From Brevundimonas basaltis (lineage in GTDB: Bacteria; Pseudomonadota; Alphaproteobacteria; Caulobacterales; Caulobacteraceae): a stretch of 64,000 bases of DNA. The stretch covers positions 62,001-126,000 of the forward strand of contig NZ_JACHFZ010000002.1 in assembly GCF_014202075.1 (NCBI RefSeq). Reading direction: 5' to 3'. Shown in pieces: positions 8,364 through 19,042 of the stretch (within the stretch, counting starts at the first letter, position 1; each line of letters opens with the position of its first letter). Both the position numbers and the translations under genes were made by a program. Under the pieces are notes generated by a model, which had not been told where the DNA came from, did not search any database, and saw only the letters and a list, made by a program, of their open reading frames with translations.

Positions 8364-9128
8364 ATGGACGACGTGGAACAGCTGGCCCGGCCGGACGGGG
8401 AACACCTGGCCCTGAAGCGGGTGCACGGCTCCGGCTCGACCGTGGTCTGGATCGGCGGCTTCCGCTCGGACATGGAAGGGACCAAGGCGCTGGCTCTTGA
8501 TGTCGCGGCGCGCGAGCGCGGCTGGAACTATGTCCGCTACGACCATTTCGCCCATGGTCGATCGTCCGGCGACTGGCGTCAGGCCACCATCGGCCGCTGG
8601 CGCGAAGACGCCATCGCCCTGATCGACAGCCTCGACGGCCCGGTCGTGCCGGTCGGCTCGTCGATGGGCGGCTGGGTCGCCCTGCTGCTGGCCCTCGCCC
8701 GGCCGGACAGGCTGGCCGGGCTGGTGCTGGTCAATCCGGCCCCGGATTTCACCGAGGACCTGATGTGGCCCGGCCTCGCCGACCACGAGCGCCAGGCGAT
8801 CCTGCGCGAGGGCGAGACCCTCGTGGTCGAGGAAGGGATCGGCGAATACGTCCTGACCCGCCGCATGTTCGAGGAGGCGCGCGACTGGCTGATGCTGCGC
8901 GGTCCCCTGCCCGTCGCGGCGCCCGTCCACATCCTGCAGGGCAGGGCCGACGACGTGGTGCCGTGGCGTCGCCAGACGGCCCTGATCGAACGACTGACCG
9001 GGGGCGACGTCACCCTGGACCTGGTGGAAGGCGGCGACCACCGCCTGTCCTCGCCAGCCGATCTTGACCGCCTGATCGAGGCCGTTGAACGGAACCGGCG
9101 CTCAGGCTCTATAGTATCCCAGGCTTAA
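8364..9128 (+). CDS. Alpha/beta hydrolase
   Basis: 254 residues starting at the ATG at 8364, preceded by GAGAGGGA; a longer frame beginning at 8298 would run into the divergent gene's promoter space. Ser100 in the nucleophile elbow GSSMGG, an acid in GRADDVVP and His in GGDHRLS give a complete triad. WIGGFRSDMEGTKA near the N-terminus resembles the oxyanion loop of palmitoyl-thioesterase/ABHD10-like carboxylesterases. No signal peptide. Substrate unknown. A small lipoprotein gene follows after 14 bases. Confidence 0.87.
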   Translation: MDDVEQLARPDGEHLALKRVHGSGSTVVWIGGFRSDMEGTKALALDVAARERGWNYVRYDHFAHGRSSGDWRQATIGRWREDAIALIDSLDGPVVPVGSSMGGWVALLLALARPDRLAGLVLVNPAPDFTEDLMWPGLADHERQAILREGETLVVEEGIGEYVLTRRMFEEARDWLMLRGPLPVAAPVHILQGRADDVVPWRRQTALIERLTGGDVTLDLVEGGDHRLSSPADLDRLIEAVERNRRSGSIVSQA

Positions 9129-9142
9129 CCAGGAGCTACGCC

Positions 9143-9367
9143 ATGCGTGCCGTCCTTTTCGCCGCCCCCGCCGCCCTCGCCGTCGCCCTGTCGGCCTGCG
9201 CCTCGGGTATGGGCGAGTCCCGCTACGAGACCGAACTGCAACGACTCAACGCCGACTGTCAGGCCCGCGGCGGAATCCTGTCGCCGACCGGCCGGCAGAG
9301 TGGTCAGCCGGCCCTGGACAACGTCTGCAAGGTCACCGGCCAGGCCTCGACCCGCACCGGCGGCTGA
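9143..9367 (+). CDS. Small predicted lipoprotein of unknown function
   Basis: 74 residues. A type II signal peptide ends in the lipobox LSAC with Cys19 as the lipidated residue, so the mature protein is ~56 residues, anchored to a membrane. The mature part has two further cysteines (NADCQARGG and NVCKVTG), perhaps a disulfide. It follows the hydrolase gene by 14 bases, likely in one transcript, and ends convergently with galU. No family recognised. Confidence 0.7.
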   Translation: MRAVLFAAPAALAVALSACASGMGESRYETELQRLNADCQARGGILSPTGRQSGQPALDNVCKVTGQASTRTGG

Positions 9368-9379
9368 CGGGTCAGGGCC

Positions 9380-9405
9380 AGTCCGCGATCGCGGATCGGA
9401 CTTGT
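9380..9405. terminator. Weak hairpin between convergent lipoprotein and galU genes
   Basis: The palindrome TCCGCGATCGCGGA is nested in AGTCCG...CGGACT, followed by TTGTCT on the plus strand. It sits exactly between two convergent stop codons. The T run is poor, so terminator function is only suggested. Confidence 0.3.
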
Positions 9406-10284
9406 CTAGAGCAGCGCGGATATGGCCGCGCGGGCCTGATCGCCGAGGTCCGGCCGCTTCAGGGCCAGGGCGACATTGGCGCGCAGCAGGCCGATCTTGT
9501 CGCCGCAGTCGTGGGTCACGCCCTCATATTCGACGGCGGTGAAGGTCTGGTCCGACATCAGCCGGGCCATGCCGTCGGTCAACTGGATCTCGCCCCCAGC
9601 CCCGCGCGGCTGGGTCTCGAGAATTTCGAAGATCTCCGGCTGCAGGATGTAGCGTCCGGAGATTGACAGGTTCGACGGCGCCTCGCCGCGCGGCGGCTTC
9701 TCGACCATCCCCTTCATGCGGATGCGGCGACCGTCGCGGGCGTCCGGATCGACGATGCCGTATTTGTGGGTCTCGCTGTCCGGCACCTGCTCGACGCCGA
9801 TGACATTGCCCCCGGTCTCGGCATAGACCTCGGCCAGCTGCTTCAGCGCGCCCGGCTGGCCGTCGACGATGACGTCCGGCAGGATCACCGCAAAGGGCTC
9901 GTCGCCGATGATGTCGCGGGCGCACCAGACCGCGTGGCCCAGCCCCTTGGGCTGCATCTGGCGGGTGAAACTCATCTCCCCGGCCCGGGCCAACTCGGCG
10001 TTCATCATCTCGAGAATGTCGATCTTGCCCTTGGCCTCGAGCTGGGCCTCCAGCTCGATCTGGTGATCGAAATAGTCCTCGATCGCCCCCTTCGACCGCC
10101 CGGTGACGAAAACGATGTGTTCTATCCCCGCCTCGCGCGCTTCTTCGACGATGTAACTCAGGATCGGCCGGTCGACGACGTTCAGCAGTTCCTTGGGGGT
10201 GGTCTTGGTGCCGGGCAGCACCCGGGTGCCGAGACCGGCGACGGGCAGGACGGCCTTGCGGAGGCGGCGGGTCTGATCGGTCAT
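9406..10284 (-). CDS. galU: UTP--glucose-1-phosphate uridylyltransferase
   Basis: 292 residues, normal for bacterial GalU. It makes UDP-glucose from UTP and Glc-1-P in the cytoplasm, feeding LPS, exopolysaccharide and glycolipid synthesis. The nucleotide-binding N-terminus AVLPVAGLGTRVLPGTKTTPKELL and the motifs IVFVTGRSKGAIEDYFD, FAVILPDVIVDG and VEKPPRGEAPSNLSISGRYIL are all family-specific. It lies 55 bases downstream of glmS on the same strand, with glmM divergent further upstream, so three nucleotide-sugar precursor genes cluster here. Confidence 0.95.
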   Translation of the reverse strand: MTDQTRRLRKAVLPVAGLGTRVLPGTKTTPKELLNVVDRPILSYIVEEAREAGIEHIVFVTGRSKGAIEDYFDHQIELEAQLEAKGKIDILEMMNAELARAGEMSFTRQMQPKGLGHAVWCARDIIGDEPFAVILPDVIVDGQPGALKQLAEVYAETGGNVIGVEQVPDSETHKYGIVDPDARDGRRIRMKGMVEKPPRGEAPSNLSISGRYILQPEIFEILETQPRGAGGEIQLTDGMARLMSDQTFTAVEYEGVTHDCGDKIGLLRANVALALKRPDLGDQARAAISALL

Positions 10285-10339
10285 GCGGTATCCTGAACGG
10301 CGGGGTCGGCCAGCCTAACGCATATCCGGCCGGATGCGA

Positions 10340-12154
<1,815 letters not shown>

Positions 12155-12326
12155 GAAAAGACCCTCGGAAAGTGCTCGCCCGCGCTTTGCGCGGGGCCTC
12201 TGGACGGTCTAAGCCGACCGTGACTGTGATCGCCGGTTTAGGCGACACGGCTCGGGAATTGCACCTGAAAAGCGGTTTCGCAACGTTTCTGCGCGACACC
12301 GCCAACGGACACGAGGAAGACGACAC

Positions 12327-13676
12327 TTGGGCGAGCGACGCTATTTCGGCACCGACGGCATCCGCGGCCGCGCCAACAGCCATCCGATGACGGCCGAGGT
12401 GGCCCTGCGCGTCGGCCTCGCCGCCGGCCGCCTGTTCATGTCCGCCGACGACCGCCGCCACCTGGTGGTGATCGGCAAGGACACCCGCCTTTCGGGCTAC
12501 ATGATCGAGCCGGCCCTCGTCGCCGGCTTCTCGGCCGCCGGCATGGACGTGCGCACCTTCGGCCCCCTGCCGACGCCGGGCGTGGCCATGATGACCCGCT
12601 CGATGCGCGCCGACATCGGGGTGATGATCTCGGCCTCGCACAACTCCTATCTGGACAACGGCATCAAGCTGTTCGGCCCCGACGGCTACAAGCTCTCGGA
12701 CTCGGTCGAGCTGAAGATCGAGTCGATGATGGATCAGGCCCTCGGCGCCGATCTGGCCGCCCCCGACGCTCTGGGCCGGGTCAAGCGCATCGACGACAGC
12801 CAGGCCCGCTATGTCGAGGTCGCCAAGGCCAGCTTTCCCAAGCGGCTCAGCCTTCAGGGCCTGCGCATCGCCGTGGATTGCGCCAACGGGGCCGGCTACA
12901 AGGTCGCCCCAACCGCCCTCTATGAATTGGGCGCCGAGGTCTGCGCCGTCGGCGTCGAACCGAACGGGCTGAACATCAACGCCGAGTGCGGCTCGACCCA
13001 TCCCGAGACCCTCGCCGAAGCGGTGCGCACCTACCGCGCCGACATCGGCATCGCCCTCGACGGCGACGCCGACCGGCTGATCATCTGCGACGAGAAGGGG
13101 CAGGTCGTCGACGGCGACCAGATCATGGCCATGGTGGCGCTCGACTGGGCGAAGCGCGGCCACCTGAAAGGCGGCGGACTCGTCGCCACGGTCATGTCCA
13201 ACCTCGGCCTCGAGCGCCGGCTGCAGGCCGAGGGTCTGACGCTGGAGCGGACCCGGGTCGGCGACCGCTACGTCATGGAGCGGATGCGCGAGGGCGGCTT
13301 CAACCTCGGCGGCGAACAGTCCGGCCACATCATCCTGCACGACTACGCCACTACCGGCGACGGCCTGATGTCGGCCCTGCAGGTGCTCGCCGTGCTGGTC
13401 GACAGCGGCAAGCCGATGAGCGAGCTGGCCAGACAGTTCGAAAAGGTTCCGCAGAAGCTCGAGAACGTCCGCTACAAGGCCGGCAAGCCCTTGGAGGACG
13501 CCAAGGTCAAGGCCGCCATCGCCGAGGCCGAGGCCCGCCTCGCCGGCCAGGGCCGTCTGCTGGTCCGCCCCTCGGGAACCGAGAAGCTGATCCGCGTCAT
13601 GGCCGAGGGCGACGACGCCGGACTGGTCAGGTCAGTGGTCGCGGATGTGGCCGCGGCGGTGAAGGCTGCGGGCTAA
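12327..13676 (+). CDS. glmM: Phosphoglucosamine mutase
   Basis: 449 residues. It converts GlcN-6-P to GlcN-1-P, the step after GlmS. The start is a TTG at 12327 preceded by GAGGAAGACGACAC; this gives [18 protein letters not shown], matching the family N-terminus, and no ATG or GTG fits better. The active-site phosphoserine is Ser104 in ISASHN; the metal loop is DGDADR and the phosphate-binding C-terminal motif is [15 protein letters not shown]. The stop overlaps the convergent ArsR gene by four bases. The weak start codon may limit expression. Confidence 0.95.
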   Translation: MGERRYFGTDGIRGRANSHPMTAEVALRVGLAAGRLFMSADDRRHLVVIGKDTRLSGYMIEPALVAGFSAAGMDVRTFGPLPTPGVAMMTRSMRADIGVMISASHNSYLDNGIKLFGPDGYKLSDSVELKIESMMDQALGADLAAPDALGRVKRIDDSQARYVEVAKASFPKRLSLQGLRIAVDCANGAGYKVAPTALYELGAEVCAVGVEPNGLNINAECGSTHPETLAEAVRTYRADIGIALDGDADRLIICDEKGQVVDGDQIMAMVALDWAKRGHLKGGGLVATVMSNLGLERRLQAEGLTLERTRVGDRYVMERMREGGFNLGGEQSGHIILHDYATTGDGLMSALQVLAVLVDSGKPMSELARQFEKVPQKLENVRYKAGKPLEDAKVKAAIAEAEARLAGQGRLLVRPSGTEKLIRVMAEGDDAGLVRSVVADVAAAVKAAG

Positions 13677-13996
13677 ACTTCTACCCGGTCTTTCAGATCC
13701 GCCAGCATGGCCACGGCGCCGCGGGCGTAGGGCGCGATCCAGCGGTCGTGCACGGCTTTGATCGGCATGGCGTTGAGATGGTTCCAGCGCTCGCGCCCCT
13801 CGCGTCGGACAAGGATCAGACCGGCCGCTTCGAGGATTTTCAGATGCTGCATCACCGTGCAGCGGTCCAGGGCGCGCTCCGCCTCGCACAGTTGTCCGGT
13901 CGTGCGCGGCCCGTCCTTCATCGCATCGAGCAGTCGCCGCCGGACCGGATTGGCCAAGGCCTTGAAAACACTGTCCAGATCGTCATCCATTGACAT
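13673..13996 (-). CDS. ArsR/SmtB-family winged-helix transcriptional regulator
   Basis: 107 residues. The winged helix spans ~residues 8-75: [26 protein letters not shown], then recognition helix [30 protein letters not shown]. No obvious metal-binding ELCVCD motif, so it is probably not a metal sensor. This is the subtype that is paired with SRPBCC/AHSA1 genes, and indeed an SRPBCC gene is divergent at 14047. A palindrome overlaps its own start codon (13995-14014), suggesting autoregulation. Two ATGs are possible (13996 or 13990). Confidence 0.88.
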   Translation of the reverse strand: MSMDDDLDSVFKALANPVRRRLLDAMKDGPRTTGQLCEAERALDRCTVMQHLKILEAAGLILVRREGRERWNHLNAMPIKAVHDRWIAPYARGAVAMLADLKDRVEV

Positions 13997-14014
13997 GTTA
14001 TGTTTCTATAACAT
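13995..14014. promoter_or_regulatory. Candidate ArsR operator
   Basis: Inverted repeat ATGTTAT-6 bases-ATAACAT in an AT-rich island of the otherwise GC-rich divergent region. It overlaps the first ATG of the regulator and lies 33 bases before the SRPBCC start, the expected place for a repressor controlling both genes. Confidence 0.55.
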
Positions 14015-14046
14015 ATAACGCCGGCGGGCAACCATGGAGATGGACG

Positions 14047-14526
14047 ATGGAGCTCAAATTTGAAGTCTCGACCCGCATCGGGCGGCCCGTGCATGACGTG
14101 TTCGAGGCGGTCGCCGATCCAGCCAGACTGTCCGCCTATTTCACCACCGGCGGCGCCGTCGGCCGGCTGGAGACGGGCGCCACCGTCCAGTGGGAGTTCG
14201 CGGAGTTTCCCGGGGCCTTCCCGGTCGAGGTGGTCGAGGTGGTTCAGGACGAGCGCATCGTTCTGCGCTGGGCGGCCAGCGAAGGAGCGTCGGAGGACGG
14301 CGAGCCGGCCGTGGACGCGGACTATCTGACAACGGTGACGATGACCTTCCAGCCCTTGGATGACGGGGCCCGCACCCTCGTCCGCATCGCGGAGGAAGGT
14401 TGGCGGCAGACCCCGGCCGGTCTCAAGGCCTCCTATGGAAACTGCATGGGCTGGTCGCAGATGCTGTCGGCGCTGAAGGCCAGCGTCGAGTATGGCGTCA
14501 ATCTCAGGACCGGCGCCTATCGCTAG
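14047..14526 (+). CDS. SRPBCC/AHSA1-family protein
   Basis: 159 residues from the ATG at 14047; an upstream ATG at 14034 is out of frame and the frame's earlier start (13990) would overlap the operator. The START/Bet v1-like fold is indicated by VSTRIGRPVHDVFEAVADPARLSAYF at the N-terminus, central strands (VEVVEVVQDERIVLRW) and the C-terminal amphipathic helix with GNCMGWSQMLSALKASVEYG. These proteins bind hydrophobic ligands or chaperones; ligand unknown. Divergent ArsR partner suggests stress- or ligand-responsive control. Confidence 0.87.
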   Translation: MELKFEVSTRIGRPVHDVFEAVADPARLSAYFTTGGAVGRLETGATVQWEFAEFPGAFPVEVVEVVQDERIVLRWAASEGASEDGEPAVDADYLTTVTMTFQPLDDGARTLVRIAEEGWRQTPAGLKASYGNCMGWSQMLSALKASVEYGVNLRTGAYR

Positions 14527-14592
14527 GGCGGTCGCCCGGACCGCCTTCACCTCGCCATGGCGCCCGCCGCCGGACCGTAGCAGTCTGCCGGG

Positions 14593-15636
14593 ATGATTCT
14601 CGCCCGCCGGTCCGGCGTCCAGTCCCTGATCCCCGGCCTTCTGGCCTGCGCCGCCGTGGCCGTGGCCGCGGTGGCCGTGCAGGCCCTGGAGGTGCGGCTG
14701 TTGGGGCGCGGCTGGATCGACGCCATCGTGCTGGCCATCCTGATCGGGGCCGCCGTCCGCACGCTGTGGACGCCCCCGGCCTCGATCCGACCCGGAATAG
14801 AATTCAGCGCCCGCACCGTGCTGGAGATCGCCGTGGTCCTGCTCGGCGCCTCGGTCAGCGCGGCCACGGTGATGGCCATCGGTCCCGGCCTGCTGGTCGG
14901 CACGGCGCTGGTCGTCGTGGTCGCCGTAGCGGTCAGTTACGGCATCGGCCGGCTGCTGCGCCTGCCCCGGCAGATGGCGGCGCTCATCGCCTGCGGCAAC
15001 GCCATCTGCGGCAACTCGGCCATCGCCGCCGTGGCCCCGGTGATCGACGCCGACGCCAAGGATGTCTCGGCCGCCATCGCCTTCACGGCCGTGCTCGGCG
15101 TGGTCGTGGTCCTGACCCTGCCCCTGCTTGGCGCCCTGCTGCAGATGAGCGGCGTCCAGTACGGCGTGCTGGCCGGCCTGACCGTCTACGCCGTGCCCCA
15201 GGTGCTGGCCGCCACCCTGCCTGTCGGCGCGGTGGCGGCGCAGGCGGGGACCCTGATCAAACTGGTCCGGGTGCTGATGCTTGGCCCGGTCTGCCTCGCC
15301 CTGGCGCTGATCGTCGCCCTGCGCGGGCGGGGAGCGGACGCCGCCGACGCCCCGCCGCGCCGCGTGCCGCTCGGCCACCTGCTGCCGTGGTTCATCGTCG
15401 GCTTCCTGCTGTTGATGGGTGCGCGGTCCCTGGGCCTGATCCCGGCCACCGTCCTGCCCGCCCTGGGCTGGCTGACCACCGCCCTGACCGTGCTGGCCAT
15501 GGCCGCCCTCGGGCTCAGCACCGACGCCCGCGCCGTGGCCCGCTCCGGCCCCCGCATAGTCGCCGTCGTCACCCTGTCGCTGCTGGCCCTGATTGGTCTG
15601 GCGCTCGGCCTGATCTACCTTCTGGCTTTGGTCTGA
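14593..15636 (+). CDS. YeiH/UPF0324 family putative sulfate exporter
   Basis: 347-residue integral membrane protein with about ten hydrophobic segments. The family signature CGNAICGNSAIAAVAPVI is present (~residues 136-153). The UPF0324/YeiH family is annotated as putative sulfate exporters, but transport function is not firmly established. The gene stands alone on the plus strand, 66 bases after the SRPBCC gene, followed by a palindromic intergenic element. No LysR partner (often adjacent) is seen. Confidence 0.85.
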   Translation: MILARRSGVQSLIPGLLACAAVAVAAVAVQALEVRLLGRGWIDAIVLAILIGAAVRTLWTPPASIRPGIEFSARTVLEIAVVLLGASVSAATVMAIGPGLLVGTALVVVVAVAVSYGIGRLLRLPRQMAALIACGNAICGNSAIAAVAPVIDADAKDVSAAIAFTAVLGVVVVLTLPLLGALLQMSGVQYGVLAGLTVYAVPQVLAATLPVGAVAAQAGTLIKLVRVLMLGPVCLALALIVALRGRGADAADAPPRRVPLGHLLPWFIVGFLLLMGARSLGLIPATVLPALGWLTTALTVLAMAALGLSTDARAVARSGPRIVAVVTLSLLALIGLALGLIYLLALV

Positions 15637-15694
15637 CCCCGACCGCCGGACCCGGTCGTCCGATACCCTGCCATCCCGGCCAATCCCGGTCAGA

Positions 15695-15904
15695 CCCTGT
15701 CATCCCGGGCGCCGGCCGTGCTCCGGGCCGCGAGGCATGCGTCCGCGTCTGACGTATCGCCGTGCTTCACTGTCGTCGTCCACACGGGACCGGTCTTTGA
15801 CAGTCAACCGCCGCCGTTTCCGCCCCAGGATGCGGCTCCGTTCAGCCCTTGAGGCGACCCGACGCCCGGTCTGCCGCGTGCACGAAAGTGTCGGGATGAC
15901 AGGG
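15695..15904. repeat. Palindromic intergenic element, copy 1 (~210 bp)
   Basis: The gap between the YeiH and phosphomannomutase genes is bounded by inverted termini ccctgtcatcccg (15695-15707) and cgggatgacaggg (15892-15904). An additional partial copy, ctgccatcccgg, lies at about 15668. The same termini bound a second element at 37373-37586 of almost equal length, so this looks like a dispersed REP/MITE-like element. The interior here is less clearly self-complementary than in copy 2. No coding frame with family features is seen. Confidence 0.55.
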
Positions 15905-15928
15905 TTTTGCGATTATTCATCGCCCCGG

Positions 15929-17428
15929 TCAGATTTCCTGATTGTAGGCGCCGATCTCGCCGTACTTCGCCAGCCGCGGTTTCACCTCGTCGCGGAACAG
16001 GGCGCGCATGTCGCCCTCCGACCGCATGCTCTCGACCACGACGACCAGCTCGGGCTTGTTCGACGAAGCCCGCACCAGCACCCACGACCCGTCTTCGAGG
16101 TGCACCCGCACCCCGTTGACGGTGATCGCCTCGACGATCTTGCGTCCGAGGATTTCGCCGCCGGCGTCGGCCAGCGCCTGGTACTCGGCGACGATCCGCT
16201 CCAGCACCTCGTATTTCAGCTCGTCGTCGCAGTGCGGCGACATGGTCAGGCTGGTCCAGGCGTCCGGCAGGGCCTGCTTGAGGTCAGAGAGCTTCTTGCC
16301 TGGATTGCGGTCCAGCATGGCCAGGATCGCCCCCGCCGCCACGATGCCGTCGTCATAGCCGTGGCCAAGCGGGGCGTTGAAGAAGAAATGGCCCGACTTC
16401 TCGAACCCGGCCAGCGCGCCCAACTCCGCCGTCTTGCGCTTGATGTAGCTGTGCCCCGTCTTCCAGTAGACGGTCTCGGCCCCGTTGGCCTTGAGCACGG
16501 CATCGGTCTTGTACAGGCCGGTCGATTTCACATCGACGACGAAGGTCGCGTCCGTATGCAGGGCCGACAGGTCGCGGGCCAGCATCAGGCCGATCTTGTC
16601 GGCGAAGATCTCCTCGCCCGTATCGTCGACCACGCCGCAGCGGTCGCCGTCGCCGTCGAAGCCCAGCGCCACATCGGCCCCGGTGTCCCGGACCTTCTGG
16701 GCCATCTGCGACAGCATGGCGTGGTCCTCGGGGTTCGGATTGTATTTGGGGAAGGTGTAGTCGAGCTCGACGTCCATCTCGATGACCTCGGCCCCCATCC
16801 GGCGCAGGGCTTCCGGCGCGAAGGCCCCCGCCGTGCCGTTGCCGCAGGCCGCCACCACCTTGATCGGCCGCGTCAGCTTCGTCTTCGCCACGATGTCGGC
16901 GATGTAGCGTTCGCGGAAGTCGTCGACCCGGGTCAGCTTGCCGCCGTCGCGGGCGACGCCCTCGCCGTTCAGCACGATATCCTTCAGCCGCCCGATCTCG
17001 TCGGGGCCGAAGGTCAGCGGCGGCTGGGCCCCCATCTTGACCCCGGTCCAGCCGTTCTCGTTGTGGCTGGCGGTGACCATGGCCACGCAGGGGCAGTCCA
17101 GCTCGAACTGGGCGAAATAGGCCATCGGCGACAGGGCCAGGCCGATGTCGACCACCTCCATGCCGCCCTCCAGCAGGCCCACGATCAACGCCTGTTTCAC
17201 GCTCAGCGAATACGACCGGTAGTCGTGGCCGACGACGATGCGGGGCCGCTGGCCGATTTCGTGGACATAGGTCGCCAGGCCGAGACCGAGCGCCTGGATG
17301 CCCAGCAGGTTGATCTCCTTCTCGAGGATCCAGCGCGCGTCGTACTCGCGGAAGCCTGTGGGCTTCACCAGCGGCACGGTCTCGTAGTCGGCGGTGTTGG
17401 GGCGGAGATCGGAACGGGGTTTCAGCAT
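15929..17428 (-). CDS. Phosphomannomutase/phosphoglucomutase
   Basis: 499 residues from the ATG at 17428, preceded by GAGGA; the longer frame to 17560 has a low-complexity Pro/Arg tail unlike the family. It interconverts hexose 1- and 6-phosphates. The catalytic phosphoserine loop is VTASHNENGWTGVK, the Mg-binding loop is GFDGDGDRCG, and the sugar-binding loop has GFEKSGHFFF. The C-terminal phosphate-binding RASSNKPELVVVVESM is present. It supplies Man-1-P or Glc-1-P for surface polysaccharides, fitting the nearby galU/glmS/glmM set. Sequence alone does not separate PMM from PGM activity. Confidence 0.92.
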   Translation of the reverse strand: MLKPRSDLRPNTADYETVPLVKPTGFREYDARWILEKEINLLGIQALGLGLATYVHEIGQRPRIVVGHDYRSYSLSVKQALIVGLLEGGMEVVDIGLALSPMAYFAQFELDCPCVAMVTASHNENGWTGVKMGAQPPLTFGPDEIGRLKDIVLNGEGVARDGGKLTRVDDFRERYIADIVAKTKLTRPIKVVAACGNGTAGAFAPEALRRMGAEVIEMDVELDYTFPKYNPNPEDHAMLSQMAQKVRDTGADVALGFDGDGDRCGVVDDTGEEIFADKIGLMLARDLSALHTDATFVVDVKSTGLYKTDAVLKANGAETVYWKTGHSYIKRKTAELGALAGFEKSGHFFFNAPLGHGYDDGIVAAGAILAMLDRNPGKKLSDLKQALPDAWTSLTMSPHCDDELKYEVLERIVAEYQALADAGGEILGRKIVEAITVNGVRVHLEDGSWVLVRASSNKPELVVVVESMRSEGDMRALFRDEVKPRLAKYGEIGAYNQEI

Positions 17429-17616
17429 GGGTCCTCGGCGTACGGTCGGGCGATGCGGACGGGTCCCGGCCACGGCCACGCTTCTAGCCCCCGGTCCCGC
17501 CGCGCCGCAACAACGCGTCAGGTCGGGGATCGGTCCCGGGGAACCCGGCGCGGGCGTCAAAGCTTGACCCTTCCGGACCCCCGGCCTACCCCGAGCCGAC
17601 GTTACCGGAGACCTGA

Positions 17617-18336
17617 ATGCCCCGCCTCATCCTGCTGCGCCACGGCCAGAGCCAGTGGAACCTCGAGAACCGCTTCACCGGCTGGGTCGACGTCGACCTG
17701 ACCGCCGAGGGCGAGGCCCAGGCCCGGCGCGGCGGCGAACTGATCGCCGAGGCCGGTTTCACGCCCGACGTGATCTTCACCTCTGTCCTCACGCGAGCCA
17801 AGCGTACCGGCGCCCTGGCCATGGACTCGGCGGGGATCAAGGATACGCCGGTGGTCGAGGATTGGCGCCTGAACGAGCGCCACTACGGCGGTCTGACCGG
17901 GCTGAACAAGGCCGAGACCGCCGCCAAACACGGCGAGGACCAGGTCCGCATCTGGCGCCGCAGCTACGACGTCCCGCCCCCGCCGCTGGCCCCCGGCGGC
18001 GAGTTCGACTTCGCCTCCGACCCCCGCTACGCCGGTCAGGAAATTCCGGACACCGAGAGCCTGAAGATCACCCTGGAGCGGGTCCTGCCGTACTGGAACT
18101 CGGCCATCGCTCCGCGCCTGAAAGCGGGCGAGGACGTGTTGATCGCCGCCCACGGCAACTCGCTGCGGGCCATCGTCAAACATCTATTCGCGGTGCCCGA
18201 CGACCGCATCGTCGGCGTCGAAATCCCGACCGGCAATCCGCTGGATATCACCCTCGACGCCGACCTGACGCCAACCGCCGCCCGCTATCTGGACGAGGCC
18301 CGGGCCTCCGACCTGCCGCCCCTGCCGGGAGCCTGA
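17617..18336 (+). CDS. gpmA: 2,3-bisphosphoglycerate-dependent phosphoglycerate mutase
   Basis: 239 residues of the histidine phosphatase superfamily, converting 3-PG to 2-PG in glycolysis. The phosphorylated His9 lies in LLRHGQSQWN; the family features NRFTGWVDVDLTAEG, LNERHYGGLTGLNKAET and the second catalytic His in IAAHGNSLRAIVKHL are present. The length and these motifs identify dPGM rather than a generic phosphatase. A truncated RibD-like gene follows with a three-base gap (TGAGCCATG), so the two are co-transcribed. Confidence 0.95.
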   Translation: MPRLILLRHGQSQWNLENRFTGWVDVDLTAEGEAQARRGGELIAEAGFTPDVIFTSVLTRAKRTGALAMDSAGIKDTPVVEDWRLNERHYGGLTGLNKAETAAKHGEDQVRIWRRSYDVPPPPLAPGGEFDFASDPRYAGQEIPDTESLKITLERVLPYWNSAIAPRLKAGEDVLIAAHGNSLRAIVKHLFAVPDDRIVGVEIPTGNPLDITLDADLTPTAARYLDEARASDLPPLPGA

Positions 18337-18339
18337 GCC

Positions 18340-18978
18340 ATGAGCGACGCGAAGCAGGCCTCCGACGACATCCGTTTCATGGGGCGGGCCATCGCCCTGG
18401 CCAAGGCGCAGATGGGCCAGACCTGGCCCAATCCGGCGGTCGCCTGCGTCATCGTCCGGGACGGCGAGACCGTCGCCGAGGCCGCCACCGCGCCCGGCGG
18501 CCGCCCCCACGCCGAAGAGCAGGCCGTGCCCGCCGCCGGCGACAAGGCCAGGGGCGCCACCGCCTATGTCACCATGGAGCCGTGCGGGGCCCGCTCTTCC
18601 GGCCGCACCTCCTGCTCAAACTTCCTGATGGACGCCGGTGTCGCCCGGGTCGTGGTTGCCGCCGTCGATCCCTCCCCCTTCGCCTCCGGCCGCGGCGTCG
18701 AACGGCTGCGCAAGGCCGGGCTGGAGGTCGAAACCGGCCTCCTCGCCCAGGACGCGGCCGTGCTCTACGAGGGCTATCTTCACCGCGTCGAAACCGGCCG
18801 GCCCCTGGTCCGCATCAGCGAGACCGGCGAGGGCTTCGACGCCCGCTTCGCCGCCTCGCCCAAGGCCGACCTGACTACCGAACTGAAACGGCTCGGCGAG
18901 GCCGGCTACACGCGCGTCTGGGTCAGCCCCGGCGAGCTCGCCGACGCCCTTGCGGAGCAGGGCCTGCTGACCGCCTGA
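18340..18978 (+). CDS. RibD-like cytidine/pyrimidine deaminase-domain protein lacking a full reductase domain
   Basis: 212 residues. The first ~145 residues match the deaminase half of RibD: NPAVACVIV, zinc-site HAEE (His57, catalytic Glu59) and PCG...GRTSC (Cys82, Cys92). The spacing between the two Cys is nine residues, one more than in the usual PCSHxGRTPPC. The C-terminal ~65 residues (VETGRPLVRISETGEGF...) resemble the beginning of the reductase half, but the remaining ~150 residues of a bifunctional RibD are missing and replaced by a short helix-rich end. It may be a monofunctional deaminase or a decayed paralogue. It is coupled to gpmA. Confidence 0.82.
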   Translation: MSDAKQASDDIRFMGRAIALAKAQMGQTWPNPAVACVIVRDGETVAEAATAPGGRPHAEEQAVPAAGDKARGATAYVTMEPCGARSSGRTSCSNFLMDAGVARVVVAAVDPSPFASGRGVERLRKAGLEVETGLLAQDAAVLYEGYLHRVETGRPLVRISETGEGFDARFAASPKADLTTELKRLGEAGYTRVWVSPGELADALAEQGLLTA

Positions 18979-19042
18979 CCGCCGCGCTGAACACGGTAAA
19001 CGTTTCAGGCTTCCTTAAGCGCTGGTGTGCCATAGCGGGACC

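Noticed and set aside
12155..12326. glmS ribozyme or riboswitch in the glmS/glmM divergent gap
   Set aside because: No resemblance to the glmS ribozyme, which belongs to Gram-positive bacteria; the gap is short and GC-rich.
15737..17701. Plus-strand open frame across the phosphomannomutase gene
   Set aside because: Antisense to a complete, motif-bearing enzyme gene; it also runs through the palindromic element.
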